Below, one piece after another: positions 52,304-64,000 of a stretch of 64,000 nucleotides of DNA. The DNA is taken from positions 1,116,001 through 1,180,000 of the forward strand of contig JANVFP010000005.1 in NCBI GenBank assembly GCA_027919835.1. Direction: 5' to 3'. The notes beneath the pieces are model-generated. The model searched no databases. It was not told the origin of the DNA and was given only the letters and a program-made list of their open reading frames with translations. Origin of the DNA: Lentinula raphanica (lineage: Eukaryota; Basidiomycota; Agaricomycetes; Agaricales; Omphalotaceae). Position numbers and translations under genes: made by a program. Each line of letters starts with the position of its first letter. Position 1 is the first letter of the stretch.

Positions 52304-52850
52304 ACAATGTGCATGCCTGCTTCAAAAAACATCTTGGATGGATGGATCTTCATTGTTGTATTCCTTGTATACCAAGATCCCATTTCGGATTCGTATCAAT
52401 TCTCCTTTCCCCAGTTCGCTTTGTTGTAATTATCTTCCTTCACGCATGACCTACATATGAAACTTAAGGTACTTATCGGCACATTATCTGAATAAAAAGC
52501 GCAAGCCAGAATTGACGAATGATGTGGGGAACCTTCTATGCGTGTATCATTTGTTAAGTTGTACTGCCTTATTTGGCACATATCAGATCCAATGCTCGGT
52601 CATTCACAGAAATGTGGCTTTCTCCTCATATACCCATGCACAATCGCTTGTGCTCTTCTCTCTACTCTAACCACACTGCGATATCAAGAGAAAACTGAAT
52701 ATCAAAGAAAGCACTCCAAAGCGTCCCAAAACCGTCGAGATCTCAGGAATTTGGTATCGAAGCTCGGAATCTTCGTCCCATTCTTTGATTTCTTTTCCCT
52801 GGGTTGAAAAAGAGAATTTCACCGTCCTAACCTGCATATCTGTGCTCATC

Positions 52851-55800
52851 ATGCCGACAAATAACCAAAGAAGAGGAGGTAGACAACTGAAGAGCTCTCA
52901 TGGAAATACACAGGAGACGTTCACTTTTCCGAAAACGGGAGATGGACACGAATCCGAGACTGGGCCTGAAGAAAAGCAGGAAGAGGCGAGGAGGAATTTG
53001 CTAATAGCAGAGAAGGAAGCAGAATTGACGCAAATATACGATGGCCATGATTCTCTTGTGCGTTTGACTCTATGCGTCGTTTCGGCTAGTCCTCACTCGA
53101 GTTTTCACTGTCTTAAGGTGAGAGAAGCTTTCCACATGGAACACTTTCGTATGATGCTCTCGTACGATCCTACTGTACGTTCTGAACTCTGTTGTTCGTC
53201 GCACATCACTGATTGTCATCACAGGAAGCAAAACAAGACCAATCCGCGGTATTCCAACGCGTTCGTCCCTCCTAAGATTCAATCGTCTGCTTAACACTCA
53301 GATCTTACGCATATAGTACAAATCAAACTATGATCTTCTCGAATCAGCCAGTGCCTCTGATGCAGGCCCATCCAGGAGAACGAGACGCTCTCAACACGAG
53401 AGAAAAAGCCAGGTACTGCCCGAGTCGTTCAGTACCTCTCTTCCCTCTACATATGGATCAAGCAGTACGCGCAAAGGCAAAGAACGTGATGTTCATGCTC
53501 CGTCGAATACACGCTCTGCTTTTGGCATAAAGACCCAGCATCCTCCCTCTTCATCGAGCGTGCATTCAACATATGATACACCTGCAAGTCCTAGCCATGT
53601 AAACGGAAAAAGAAAAGCTTCGGAACTGGTTCAAACTACGAGAACAGAAAACTCGACCAGATTATTGAGAGGGAAGAAAAGGCACGGTGGTGATGCACAC
53701 TCTGGTGGCTTGGATGATAGCAATGCAGAGCTGGACCTTGCTTCCACTATAAACCGCGCTCACAGCAACCATCATGGCATATCCACTCTGTCACCTACGA
53801 AATTCACTGGAATTCGTCTACGTGTGCCCACAAGGACATCCATAAAGGATCCTCCCTCAGAATCAATCTCTGCATCAGAATTCAATCCTGTCCACGGATC
53901 AGCAAATAAAGTCATTCTACGAATATCGCGGCCAAGCAACGAACTCGTAGGATCACCCATCTCGGTACGCCGTTGTGATTCTGTTGCTATCCGTTCGGAA
54001 CGCTGATACCCTTCTTTGCTTAGCCTTCACACCGGGTATCAAGAACACAGCGATCAGATTCGACGCCTCAGTTTCAAGCAACCCTTCCTGTATCGAACGT
54101 ACCTTCTGGATCCATTTCAACCACGCATAGCCGAATTCCTACGAAGCGCAAGATCGATCTCGCCGCACCTTCGCTGCATTCCAGCCTTCCGTCGATAGTC
54201 AGTAATTCTCCCTTCGTCTCCCCGTTTGTTACTTATACATTCTTCAAGCCATCGGACGAGCTACTAACCCCTTCTACTCATCCTCCGTCATCACATATCA
54301 AACGGATCAAACTCATTGTACGACCTCCTCCACCTCTTGTTTCCCATCCCCTCCAGAGACCTTTGCCCCCGAAATACAACTATTCATTGACTGAATTCCT
54401 CTCGAGTTACACAACGGATGGCTTCGACGAAGTCTCTCCTGAAGTTTTGGCAGAACGTGCTCGCGACCGAGCGAGATTTTCTGAGCATATACGAAGCCTA
54501 CGCAAACAAGGTCGTGTACTGGTGGATCCTTCCGTGTTAGAGTTGACCCCCTTCGAAGTGGCACACAAAGAACGAGAGCCTTCTGATGTTTGGTATCATT
54601 GTATCAAGGATGCTGCAGCGTATCTGGAATGTAAGAAGGGCGAGCCGACAGGAGTGGAAATCACTGGTATAATCGCAAAGGCCATACAGGAATACTGGGT
54701 TGGTCAAACAGCGAAACAAGAGAAGTTGAGAGCTCGAGAGAACAAGCGGATGAGAGCTCTGGCCAAGGCTACCATAAAGCTAGTCACCGCAGAATGGAAG
54801 AAGGCGGTTTTTGTAAGTCATTACTGCTTATCTTTTCTTTGCTCATTTCTAAAAACGATTCCGAAAATGAAACTCAGCATCTCCGTGAACAAGAACGTCT
54901 GAAACTTGAAGCGGAGGAGGTGCGGCGAGGGCGTGCGCACTTGGATGAAATTTTAGACCAGTCGGGACATATCTTGGAAACTCAACACGTTGATCTGTCA
55001 AGGATGGACCAATCCCGCTCCCACAGTCGTGGTAGTAGCGTCTTGGACTCGGACGAGCATCATACAGATGAAAGTAATGACGAGAGTGATCAAGACGAAG
55101 ACATCGTTGGAGACAATCCAACAGTCGGAGATAACGGGGATGATTGTAGTGAGGGACTGTCGCTCGTTCGTTTCCAAGATTCAATGCAGTCCGATTCTGC
55201 CATAGATGAAGACTCCGAACCTGATCTATCGGAGCTCTTGATAGACGGCCAACGGCATGATCGAGAAAACTCTAGAATTCCTAAAACATCTTTCGTGCTT
55301 CCGGATACTCCTGCTTCCTCTCCTGGTTCTCCATCCCGGGACATATCACCTACGCATCGGCACGCCTATTCTCCTCAACCTGATTTCAGCCAGCTGGTGG
55401 ATGGTGGTGCCAGCAGCCCAAGTACCGCAGATGTCATTACCCCGCCTAATGACTTTGAAGACGATGGATCGAAAACTGCTGTGGTAGAAACCTCTAATCC
55501 TGATACAGATATTGCCCCTTTCGGAGACACTGGACTTGTTTCCGCACGCCTACCCGCGAAATCGAATTTGGATGCATTAGGAGTTCAATTCTCCGCAGAA
55601 GTACAGACTAATTTGGCGAACATTGACAGTCAACCACAGACAGCTGAAGATCTTGCACATAAAACCCAGGAGTCTTCCCATGATGATGCGGAGTTAAATG
55701 AGCAACTCTCCTCTCAAGCTCAGGATGAAGAAGAGTCTGACGATTCCGAGGAAGATATCCCCGCTTATCTGAAGCCATATGCCGTAACACATGTCGACTG

Positions 55801-58492
55801 GGACACGGATGCCAAAATCGCTCCGCCTGTATTGCTTAGAGGTGTGCTTCGACCGTATCAATTTGCTGGTCTTGAATGGCTTGCTACTCTTCACTCGAAC
55901 AACATGAATGGAATCCTTGCTGATGAAATGGGCTTAGGGTAGGATTTCTCAAACGTACTAGCCCTCTATCTAACGGTCACTCATAGAAAAACCATTCAAA
56001 CCATCAGTCTACTTGCTCATCTCGCTTGCGATAGAGGGATATGGGGCCCTCACCTCATCGTAAGTACGTCTCTTCTGTTGACCTGCGCGCTGATATAAGG
56101 TCTTCGGTAGATTGTACCAACCAGTGTCTTACTGAACTGGGAAATGGAGTTCAAGAAATTCCTTCCTGGTTTCAGAATTCTATGTTACCACGGAACGACT
56201 AAGCGCAGGAAAGAACTTCGACAAGGCTGGAATGACAAATATCACTTCAACGTCTGTATCACTTCTTACACTCTCGCGAGCCGCGATGCCCATATTTTCA
56301 AACGAAGGAATTGGTACTACATGGTTTTAGATGAAGCTCATATGATCAAAAATTTCCGTTCTCAGCGTTGGAATACCTTGCTACTGTTTCGCTCGTTTCG
56401 ACGTTTACTTCTCACCGGGACACCACTTCAAAACAATCTGACGGAGCTATGGGCGCTTTTGCAATTCTTGATGTCGGGTGCCAAGTTTGCTAATCTGAAA
56501 GAGTTTGGGGAATGGTTCTCAAGTGAGAATCATGATGAACTTACTAACAAGCGCTATCGACACTCATAATATTTTAGATCCACTGGAAAAGGCAATCGAG
56601 ATGGGAAATGTTCACGACGACGAAACGAAGCAACGAGTATCGAAACTGCATACAGTGCTTCGACCTTACCTTCTCCGTCGACTCAAACGAGACGTTGAGA
56701 AAGAATTGCCTAACAAGTACGAGCATCTGGTCCTTTGCTCTCTATCCAAACGTCAGCGGTTCCTCTACGACGAGTTCATGGCCAGAGCCCATACGCGAGA
56801 CGCACTCCGGTCTGGTGTTTACCAAAAGATTGCTAATATCCTCATGCAGTTACGAAAGGTCTGCAACCATCCTGATCTTTTCGAGGTCAGGCCTATCGTC
56901 ACCTCTTTTGCTTTGGACCGTTCTGCCATCGCCGACTTTGAAATCAAGGAATTGCTTATCCGACGTATGCTGTTCAATGATGAAAGTGAAGAGCTCGACC
57001 TCGAACTCCTCGGGCTTTCCTTCGTCAACCTTCAGAATACATCCATATTCACGTCCCTGGTCACACGAGCTGAAACCGCAGGTGTCATGATGGAGATGCT
57101 TTGCGAGGATCCTGGACCCCCACCACCAAAGGACGTTCGTACGATCAAAGGTTTCAAGGAATATTCAGAATGGCAACGTCGCGCGAGTGTGGTGGCACGG
57201 TGGTCTCATATAGCGTACTTGAACCGCCTACGCTATTCCAGAGCCCCGATATATAGCTCTGAAACGATCTCCCTCCTTCGCTCGTTGTACCACCCAATTC
57301 TCCCCTTATCTCATGTCAACACAAGGACAGCGGCCTACGTGGACAACGGTCTTTCTCTCGTGCATAGAGCCGTATTGTCGTACGAGGAGCGCTCAAATGA
57401 AATGTCCGAAGTAATCGACAGGTTTGCCTTCATCACACCCAGTGTGGTAGCACACGATGTCGCGCGAATCGCTCTGGCTGGCATGCCGCCTAGTGTCTTG
57501 GAAAGCATTCCTTTGACATTCGATGATGTCGTTCACAGGTCCACTGTGAAATTGAGCATAGCTTTCCCTTCTCCCTCTCTTCTCCAATACGATTGTGGGA
57601 AGCTTCAGCGGCTCACGACTTTGCTTAGAGAGAAGAAGGCTGGTGGGCATAGAGTTTTGTTATTTACCCAGATGACGAGGATACTGGATATACTCGAAAT
57701 CTATCTGAATTTCCATGGGTACCTTTACCTACGGTTGGACGGTGCTACTAGTATCGAAGATAGACAGTATGTCACAGAACGGTTCAACAAGGACGAGAAG
57801 ATATTTTGCTTCATCGCAAGTTCTCGAAGCGGAGGTGTTGGCATCAAGTAAGTACCGGTTATCTCTGCTTCATAATCGTATCTCAAGTATTCCTCCTGTA
57901 TAGCTTGACCGGAGCGGACACCGTCGTCTTCTACGACAGCGACTTCAATCCCCAAATGGACCGTCAATGTGAAGACAGAGCACATCGTATAGGTCAAATA
58001 CGAGATGTCCATATCTATCGATTCGTTTCCGAACACACTGTGGAAGAGGCCATGTTATTGAAAGCAAACCAGAAACGATCCCTCGACGATATGGTCATTC
58101 AAAAAGGAGAATTCGATTGGAGGTCTATATTCAGATTTGATTCGAACGACGGGTCCAGCCCTGCAGTCGATCGGGCGCAGCGTGGATTTGATAGTGCAGT
58201 TTTGACGAAAGCATTGGGAGAGTTTGAAGATAGCGAAGATGCTTTGGCTGCAAGGATGGCTGAGCGAGAAGAGGTAGATATGGAAGGTGCAGATGAAGCA
58301 GATTTTGGGTTGGGTGCTGTTGACGGAGACGGCAAGGAGGATACATCGAAGGATATAGTGAAAACCTCCACTTTGGAAGAAGAACACGAAGGGAATGAGG
58401 AGGATCAAGAAGAAGACGGGGGTACAACGGTGGAATACATGCTTGCGTTCATAAACCGCGATCCTGAATTTTTTGCTGAGTGGCGGCTCTGA
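52851..58492 (+). CDS. SWR1: SWR1-complex ATPase (INO80-family chromatin remodeller)
   Basis: Exchanges H2A for H2A.Z at promoters. N-terminus [20 protein letters not shown], then [20 protein letters not shown] and [14 protein letters not shown]. The HSA region lies near 54560-54960 ([40 protein letters not shown]). A long acidic linker precedes the ATPase: [40 protein letters not shown] (Walker A split by an intron at GLG/KT), [40 protein letters not shown] and [20 protein letters not shown]. After the family's long insertion come [59 protein letters not shown] and [20 protein letters not shown]. The insertion and GEFDWRSIF tail distinguish Swr1 from SNF2 and ISWI types. About 1,600 residues; the exon map of 53050-54360 is approximate. 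Confidence 0.94.
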
Positions 58493-58571
58493 TATATGAT
58501 TATAGTTGCTTGTTATTTGCTATACTTATGTTTGATCTATGGTATATACACATGTTAATATCGATACACAA

Positions 58572-59771
58572 CTAACTTTGAACTCGATGAAAGTCCCAAC
58601 CCATACTCTCGAGCTTGCCTGTTTCCACATCATGAAGGAAACTCTCCATCTTGGTTTGATAGGGTGCAAAGAAAGCAGCAAACTCCGCAACTGTCTTGGG
58701 AGACGATGAATCATCTGGGATACTGGAAATTTTGTTGTGGATAGCAAGAAGGAGACGGTTTTTGGGTGGTATTGTAGAAGCGGAAGGTAACTGCCACTCC
58801 AACTCGAATTGTGACTGTGGCGGAACAGCGCTCGCCGTCGAATGCTCATGTTCGTGGCCTGAGCCATCTGGTTGCTCTGACTTTCGACCGGGTTCCACAG
58901 AGCCTGAAGGAGTTGCCGAGCTAGTACCTTGAGCCTGAGCCGCCACCTGATCTTCATGAGCCTTCCTGTCTTTCACCCAACGATCGACATCCTCCGGCGA
59001 GGCCTTCAACAACACCGCCCAGGTCTCGATCAGCTTCTGAGTGGGATTTGGTGTGGTGTCCGCAAGGATGATCAACTGTGGGACCGCAGAGAGTCTGATG
59101 GAAGGGTAGTCTGTCAATCTAGTCTTCTTGGGAGGTTTGGGAACGGTTGGAACTTTGAGACGGAATGTGTCGACGTGGTAGGGTGATTCTGCTGCTGATG
59201 CTGTAGCTGGAGAGTCGGCTCCAGGCTTTGCAGTTGAACCGCCGCCTGGGGGTATCTTAATAGTGAGCTTGGCATTGTCTGCCAGTGGAGTGGCATCATC
59301 AACAGTGTCGGTCGTACTACTGGCAGTAGGTTGTGTCTTTGTGGCTTGTGCGTCTAGCTGTTGTTGTCTCCCTTATTAGAAGACGAGAAGTTGGTGATGA
59401 AACTACGCAGGAAGATCGGCGAGGCTTACTTCGGGTGCTGATGAACCAGGTCTTTAATTTTTCGTCAGTATACCAGGTTATACCTAACGCCTAGTAGCGA
59501 AGATTGAGATTGGGAGTGCTGGAGAGCCAGGTACAAATACGTACGTGTATTCTTCGAAGTAGTTCTTTTCGTTCTGCCTTCTTAGGATGGGTAAGACCGT
59601 TATCTAGTGCCTCTGTGGTGGATTATTGCTTGAATGAGTTTGAATTATATACCCCATTTCAGTATGAAGAGGCGAACCTCGAAGGATTTGAACTCCTTCT
59701 GGAGGCAATCTCCTTGGCTTCTCGGATGTTGTTGCCTTGAATTGAGATGAGTCCGGTGGCTGGACGTCCAT
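58572..59771 (-). CDS. Unrecognised protein with Pro/Ser-rich middle
   Basis: Not recognised. Exon 1 from ATG 59771 reads MDVQPPDSSQFKATTSEKPR then RLPPEGVQILR. A short intron joins it to EALDNGLTHPKKAERKELLR and RIH, and further exons give KIKDLVHQHPK and QLDAQATKTQPTASSTTDTV. The large last exon has KLTIKIPPGGGSTAKPGADS, YHVDTFRLKVPTVPKPPKKT, RLSAVPQLIILADTTPNPTQ, IETWAVLLKASPEDVDRWVK and, at the end, EFAAFFAPYQTKMESFLHDV. About 300 residues, with no signal or membrane span. The central helix TPNPTQKLIETWAVLL...RWVKDRK has the feel of a homeodomain-like or other DNA-binding segment (W-V-K-D-R), but this is weak. Convergent with SWR1, 79 nt between stops. Confidence 0.7.
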
Positions 59772-59925
59772 CGACAAGAGGCTGATTGAAAGAAGGTGAA
59801 TGTGAAGAGTAGAAAGACCGTTTAGGCGCTTACCAGGCGCTTACTATGTACTCTTCAAACTGTCTTCCGACAATCGACTATAAGTTGATGTACAGGCGCA
59901 AAAATTACAAGTAAATGTTCATCCT

Positions 59926-61118
59926 TCATTCTGAATACGCATCTCCTCCAGTACTCGGTTGCATCCTCTCAATTATCCCGCTCACCCGCTCATACACGGC
60001 GAACACTACCGACTGACCTGGTGCGACACGCAATATGCGAGGCGTCAACCCTTTGTAGAATGATCTCACTCCTTCTTGCATCCACATATCTTTTGCGATA
60101 GTCATGATTCGAGAGAGTGCTGAAGTTCCTGGAGTTGCGGTAGCTTTTTGTAGACCTTTGGAAATTCAAGGTCAAGTGTACGTTCTACTTGGGAGCAAGA
60201 GGTGAAATGAACTCACGAGTCTTGATTGTATCGATAGGTGCGTTGGACAGAGGACCCGCAGCGCCTGATAGCAAACCAATCATCATCGTTTGGTATGACG
60301 GTAGCTCTTCCACACCAGGTTGCATTCGTTGTGCAAACTTCTTTGCTTCCTGGTATACAGTAAAGTTTGCGCCTAGATGTGAGAGAACATTCACTATGAA
60401 TATACCGCCTAGACGTCATTGACCGAAACCACAGCACCTTGATTCGTTGCCTGTCTGAGAGCTGTCAAGGATACTCCTCTATACAGCGTCGAGAACCCTT
60501 CCTCCCTGATAATCGTGTACACGGCATGACCAGCATTCCGATATCGTGGCGTCTCCAATGGGTCTGCTAGTGAATGCTGCTGGGCTTGCAGCCTGATTTT
60601 GACGACTTCCATCGGTGTGACGACTGCCACGGCTTCGGTTGTGCCAGCTCCGAGTCCAGCGATAAAGATGTTCCCCATGCTTGTCTTGCCGGTTTCGGGA
60701 TCAGCGAGGTAGGACTTGTAGGCTTCGAAACTGGCGAAACGGATGGACATTTTTGGTACGATGCCAGAGAGGACGGCTCCGAGTCCTTTGTAGAGGGCGA
60801 GAGGCGTTTCTCGACGGACGATGTAAGCTCCAGTGGCGAAGAAACCGCGAGGTTTGGTCTGGATTCATGATCAGTACCATGATGGCGAGTGAGAAAGGAT
60901 GTTCTTTTACCCCGGGAACCCGGCCTGATCTTGATAGCTGCATTCGCACCTTGATAGTATCCAATGGTTGACATGTTAGCTGCAACCAAAGTCAGAAAAC
61001 TACTATAAAGTCGAGATCTGAACTGGATACATACCGCCTCACAGGCTCCAGCAATACCTCCAGCTGTGACATGAGTAGCGAAACCGACTGGTTTCTTGGA
61101 TCCATTATTGCGCGACAT
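59926..61118 (-). CDS. SFC1: Mitochondrial carrier, succinate/fumarate-transporter type
   Basis: Three-repeat inner-membrane carrier of about 320 residues. Repeat 1: HVTAGGIAGACEA and LTCQPLDTIKVRMQLSR; repeat 2: IFIAGLGAGTTEAVAVVTPM with EVVKIRLQAQ; repeat 3: GLLSGAAGPLSNAPIDTIKT. These are the PxD/ExxK/R signatures (PLDTIK, PMEVVK, PIDTIK). The sequences KSYLADPETGKTSMGNIFIA and QATNQGANFTVYQEAKKFAQ resemble yeast Acr1/Sfc1, which exchanges cytosolic succinate for fumarate during growth on C2 compounds. ATG at 61118 starts MSRNNGSKKPVGFATHVTAG. At least four introns. Substrate assignment is by similarity; another dicarboxylate or tricarboxylate carrier is possible. Confidence 0.87.
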
Positions 61119-64000
61119 TTCTTGACGAAAGAAAGTACGAGGAAGAGGGTTAAAGTAGAAATAGCTCCTAAGGCCTGTAAACTAAGGCGGACTTTAGCAT
61201 GTGAAACCGCTCGGGCGGGGTGGTCTGGTCCTTGTTATATATCCAAGCTGGCCGCAACGGATCCCCGCAAAAAGCCACTTGTTGCTCCGATGCCTAACCG
61301 ATGCGGAGTGCGGAGTGTTCGCAGTTTTTGAGGTCGGAAATTTGAGGGAGGGCGGAAAGTCGAAATGCAAAGGGGGGAACGATCGTTCGTCTTTTATATG
61401 GACCAAAAATCTTTTGAATTCATATAATTGACATGGATCATGCGAGAACTGGTAACTGGATGCGGTAGGTAGAAAATCAGAAAATTGGACACCTTAGCCT
61501 TTGAAAGTGTTTACCTCGGTGAGAACATTGAGTTCCGGTCCAAAAGTCCTTGTTCAAGTTGGGGTGGCAGTTCTAGGTCCCGTGGGGATCAAAGCGCCAA
61601 TGTGCCAAACGCGTCAAGACGGTTCGCGGCTTACAACCTTGCCACCACTACCGTCTTTTCATTCTATTCAAGCCCATCCTTCTTTACTGACCGTCACCTG
61701 CTCTTCTTCGCCAATTTTTCTAGTACCCCTCATGATCTACGGTCCTGACTTTTGCCCGACCGTAGCGGGTAAGTTTGAACTCGAAATAACGCCATTCTAA
61801 TCAAAAACGAGGATCTGCTTTAATCGTCCAGTGGTCTGTATAATAGACTTTCCATCGGCTTTGAAACCTAGGGCCACCGTTATATGGGATATGGTGCTCA
61901 ACACCTCAATATTCGCGAAGAACCCGGCCAGTCATTCGCAGCGATATTCATGGTTAAGTTCCAATATTTTGTCCGCAGCCCTTCTCTTGAGGTAGGTCCG
62001 TCCTTGAACTCTTTACGCACTACTCTCCATTAGCAGTACCGATCTAACTGGAGCTTACAGTATAAAATCGCATCTCACTACAGAGATCAAGGTCGACAAG
62101 GATGACACGTTCTTGATGTTTCAACGTTGCAACGTTGAACCCATCGAGTCACCTGTCGAACGGGAACACCAGCGCGTCAACGTTTGTTGGGACTCGTCCC
62201 GTTAGTGAGTGTATGCAAATAGCTTCGTTGCATCTTGCGGTAAGAGAGCCGTTGTTTTTGTTGCTCAATGTCAATATCCTGCAGGATGCAGGTGGACATA
62301 TTTTGAATAGCGCATGCTTTTTTGATTATTTCTCTCCCCTCTGTTATTTCGTCTCCCGTGTCGATCTCCATGCTGGTGCACTTGATCACGACTAGGAGAA
62401 TTCCTTCTTGAATCTCAACCATACACTCATCTATGTTCTACACTGGATTCTACAGTAACTTTCAGATTTGAATCCATTGGTCACGCTTTTGGATTATTCA
62501 TGGTGCACTGTAGGAGAGGGCTGCGTCTGCCGCGGGCGGCGGAGTGGGTGCAAAAATTACCAGTTGATCCAAGATATTTCTCTTTGTGGAATCGGAGGTA
62601 GGACGTACTGAGGATACTCTTTCGTCTAACTTATTTGATCATCTGATGACTGATATGAACAGGAATCTTGTCCAAGTTGTCCTACTATCCTGATCCCTAG
62701 ATCCAAACAACTTGTTGAACGGCTCTCTGCCAAATGAGCTCTGGTCTGTCCGAAGACTCCGACCTTCATCGATCTGTGCTGCATAGTACTTAAGAGCCCT
62801 GCTGATTTCAATCATAGGTAAATGGAATCCTATACTCAGACTCAGATTATCAATGCGGTGTTGCAATGCCTTGCATTATGTCAAATGCAGGGTTTTGGCT
62901 TCTTCATTTCGTTTGGAGGTGCGGTATATTTCGCTTCTGTAATCGACAATCAATGCTCAGAAAGTTTCTTCATTTGCAGTGATCAGTCTTTCAATGGTTG
63001 GCTATGCGATCTTGATTGTATCGATGGCTGAATTCCTAGTCAGGAAAGACATGCTTGACTTTGGCAAGGTGGACGTTTTGCAAACATGACGATGTGCACT
63101 AGCTCTTCTTTCGGTGTATATGTGAGCGGGACCGGTCTTAACATGGTCCCAAGGCTGGTATTTTTATCACATACCTCTATGATCTAGGTAAGTCTCAGGA
63201 TGGATTTCTTCTCTTCTCGCTGCCTCGTTTATTCCCGGCTTTCAAGAATTACTTCATTCCCTAACGCCCGGGCCAGCGTGGTCGACTGAGGGAAGATGCT
63301 GTAGAAGTTAGTTTTCATACCATTGAAAGCTAAGTATGACTCACTTCCTCCAGAGAAGTCCTTCTCCTCTAAGAGCTTTGCATGATTCTTTTCCAACATC
63401 CCCAGCCTTCTGGCATGATCTTTCTCAGCTTGTTATCTGATTTGAATCTACGGCAACATTCAATGATGTTATCATTCACTGCATCAGACTGGATATGCTC
63501 TCGGTGTTTCTTTTCTGGGGTTTATCCTCTCGTCTGAGCTTCGACTTATGTTCTTGTGTTTACGTAGTAAAATGTTTCTCGCTCCCGGATGGGCCGTATC
63601 ATCCATGCAGTTTACGTTCTGTGGACTCGGATGTGGAAGACGATCCAGGTTTAGTCCATGGTGGGTGAAGTTGATGGCAAGTTCATAAACCTTTTTGACT
63701 TACACTCATATGAAAACGGATCTCTGGATACTTATCTGGAGGGCGAGAAAACAACAAGGAAGGTGCAGGGGATAGTATCAGACTCATCTCGATGGTCTCT
63801 CGGTGTTAACTAACAAATTCACGAATTACAGTGACTTCAGGATTGATGACAGGCTACGTGGGCTGTTTTCCTCTTGGTAACAGCAATCATGGATACTGTT
63901 GGAAACAAGGACCCTTTGATCATCATCACCGGAACGATGTTGCTCATCAATTAGTTGGGCGCAGCGTATTTAGAAAACTGCTGTGCCCCAAAGGGAATAA
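61119..64000. other. 2.9 kb region with no recognised gene
   Basis: No open frame longer than about 100 codons, no protein motif and no exon chain that I can assemble on either strand. Small tandem elements occur (GCGGAGT twice near 61304; CAACGTTG twice at 62122-62137). It may contain the carrier promoter at the left edge and an untranslated or non-coding transcript, or part of a gene extending past the window. Confidence 0.4.

Noticed and set aside
55090..55344. Antisense frames over the SWR1 acidic linker
   Set aside because: Produced by the skewed composition of the linker; no splice sites or motifs.
59676..59712. tRNA-like T-arm (GGAGTTCAAATCC on the minus strand)
   Set aside because: No matching D-arm, anticodon stem or acceptor pairing; the bases fall inside a coding exon reading EGVQILR.
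61485..61800. Overlapping plus-strand frames of about 90-100 codons
   Set aside because: Two frames are open over the same bases with no domain or splice signal; likely chance in non-coding DNA.

Overview
The window reads as an ordinary nuclear segment of a filamentous basidiomycete, most likely a mushroom-forming Agaricomycete. Nearly every gene is cut by many short introns (about 50-65 nt, GT/GC...YAG). Conserved eukaryotic housekeeping proteins can be rebuilt exon by exon. The mix of phenylalanine ammonia-lyase, a TmpA-like membrane reductase, a GT49-type glycosyltransferase and a secreted proteinase K-like protease fits a saprotrophic or wood/litter fungus. I see no tRNA, rRNA, CRISPR array or intact transposon.

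Layout. 0.3-3 kb: FCF1 (18S rRNA processing, minus) and a C2H2 zinc-finger protein (plus). 4.2-13 kb: phenylalanine ammonia-lyase, a fructosyl-amino-acid/sarcosine-oxidase-like flavoenzyme, and the large subunit of arginine-pathway carbamoyl-phosphate synthetase. 14.5-24.4 kb: TmpA-like oxidoreductase, oligoribonuclease REX2, a prenyltransferase-alpha-repeat protein, an Hrd3/SEL1L-like ERAD subunit and a DEK_C/SWIB chromatin protein. 25-35 kb (all minus): a C2H2 factor, an aldo/keto reductase, two unrecognised proteins, a D-2-hydroxyacid dehydrogenase and a type II membrane glycosyltransferase. 35.5-40.2 kb: a subtilisin-family protease and a small secreted protein, separated by a 2.3 kb non-coding stretch with short repeats. 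40.4-47.8 kb: sulfite oxidase, ATP synthase subunit J and Vps11. 48.4-61.1 kb: a single-exon GNAT acetyltransferase, a Cox14-like micro-protein, the PKA catalytic subunit, the SWR1 ATPase, an unrecognised protein and a succinate/fumarate-type mitochondrial carrier. 61.1-64 kb: no gene recognised.

How the genes relate. This is not an operon or an obvious biosynthetic cluster. Several neighbours touch nitrogen metabolism (ammonia-releasing PAL and amino-acid oxidase beside ammonia-using carbamoyl-phosphate synthesis), but I regard that as weak inference. Mitochondrial functions recur (CPA2, REX2, Atp18, Cox14-like, the carrier), as do chromatin and endomembrane functions (SWIB protein, SWR1; Hrd3, Vps11).

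The most unusual feature is repeated GC-AG introns. Four are supported by reconstruction of protein that matches or reads continuously within its family (FCF1, REX2, HRD3-like, ATP18) and a fifth is probable. All carry the donor GCAAGT. FCF1 also has an intron directly after its start codon. I found no convincing new multi-gene system.
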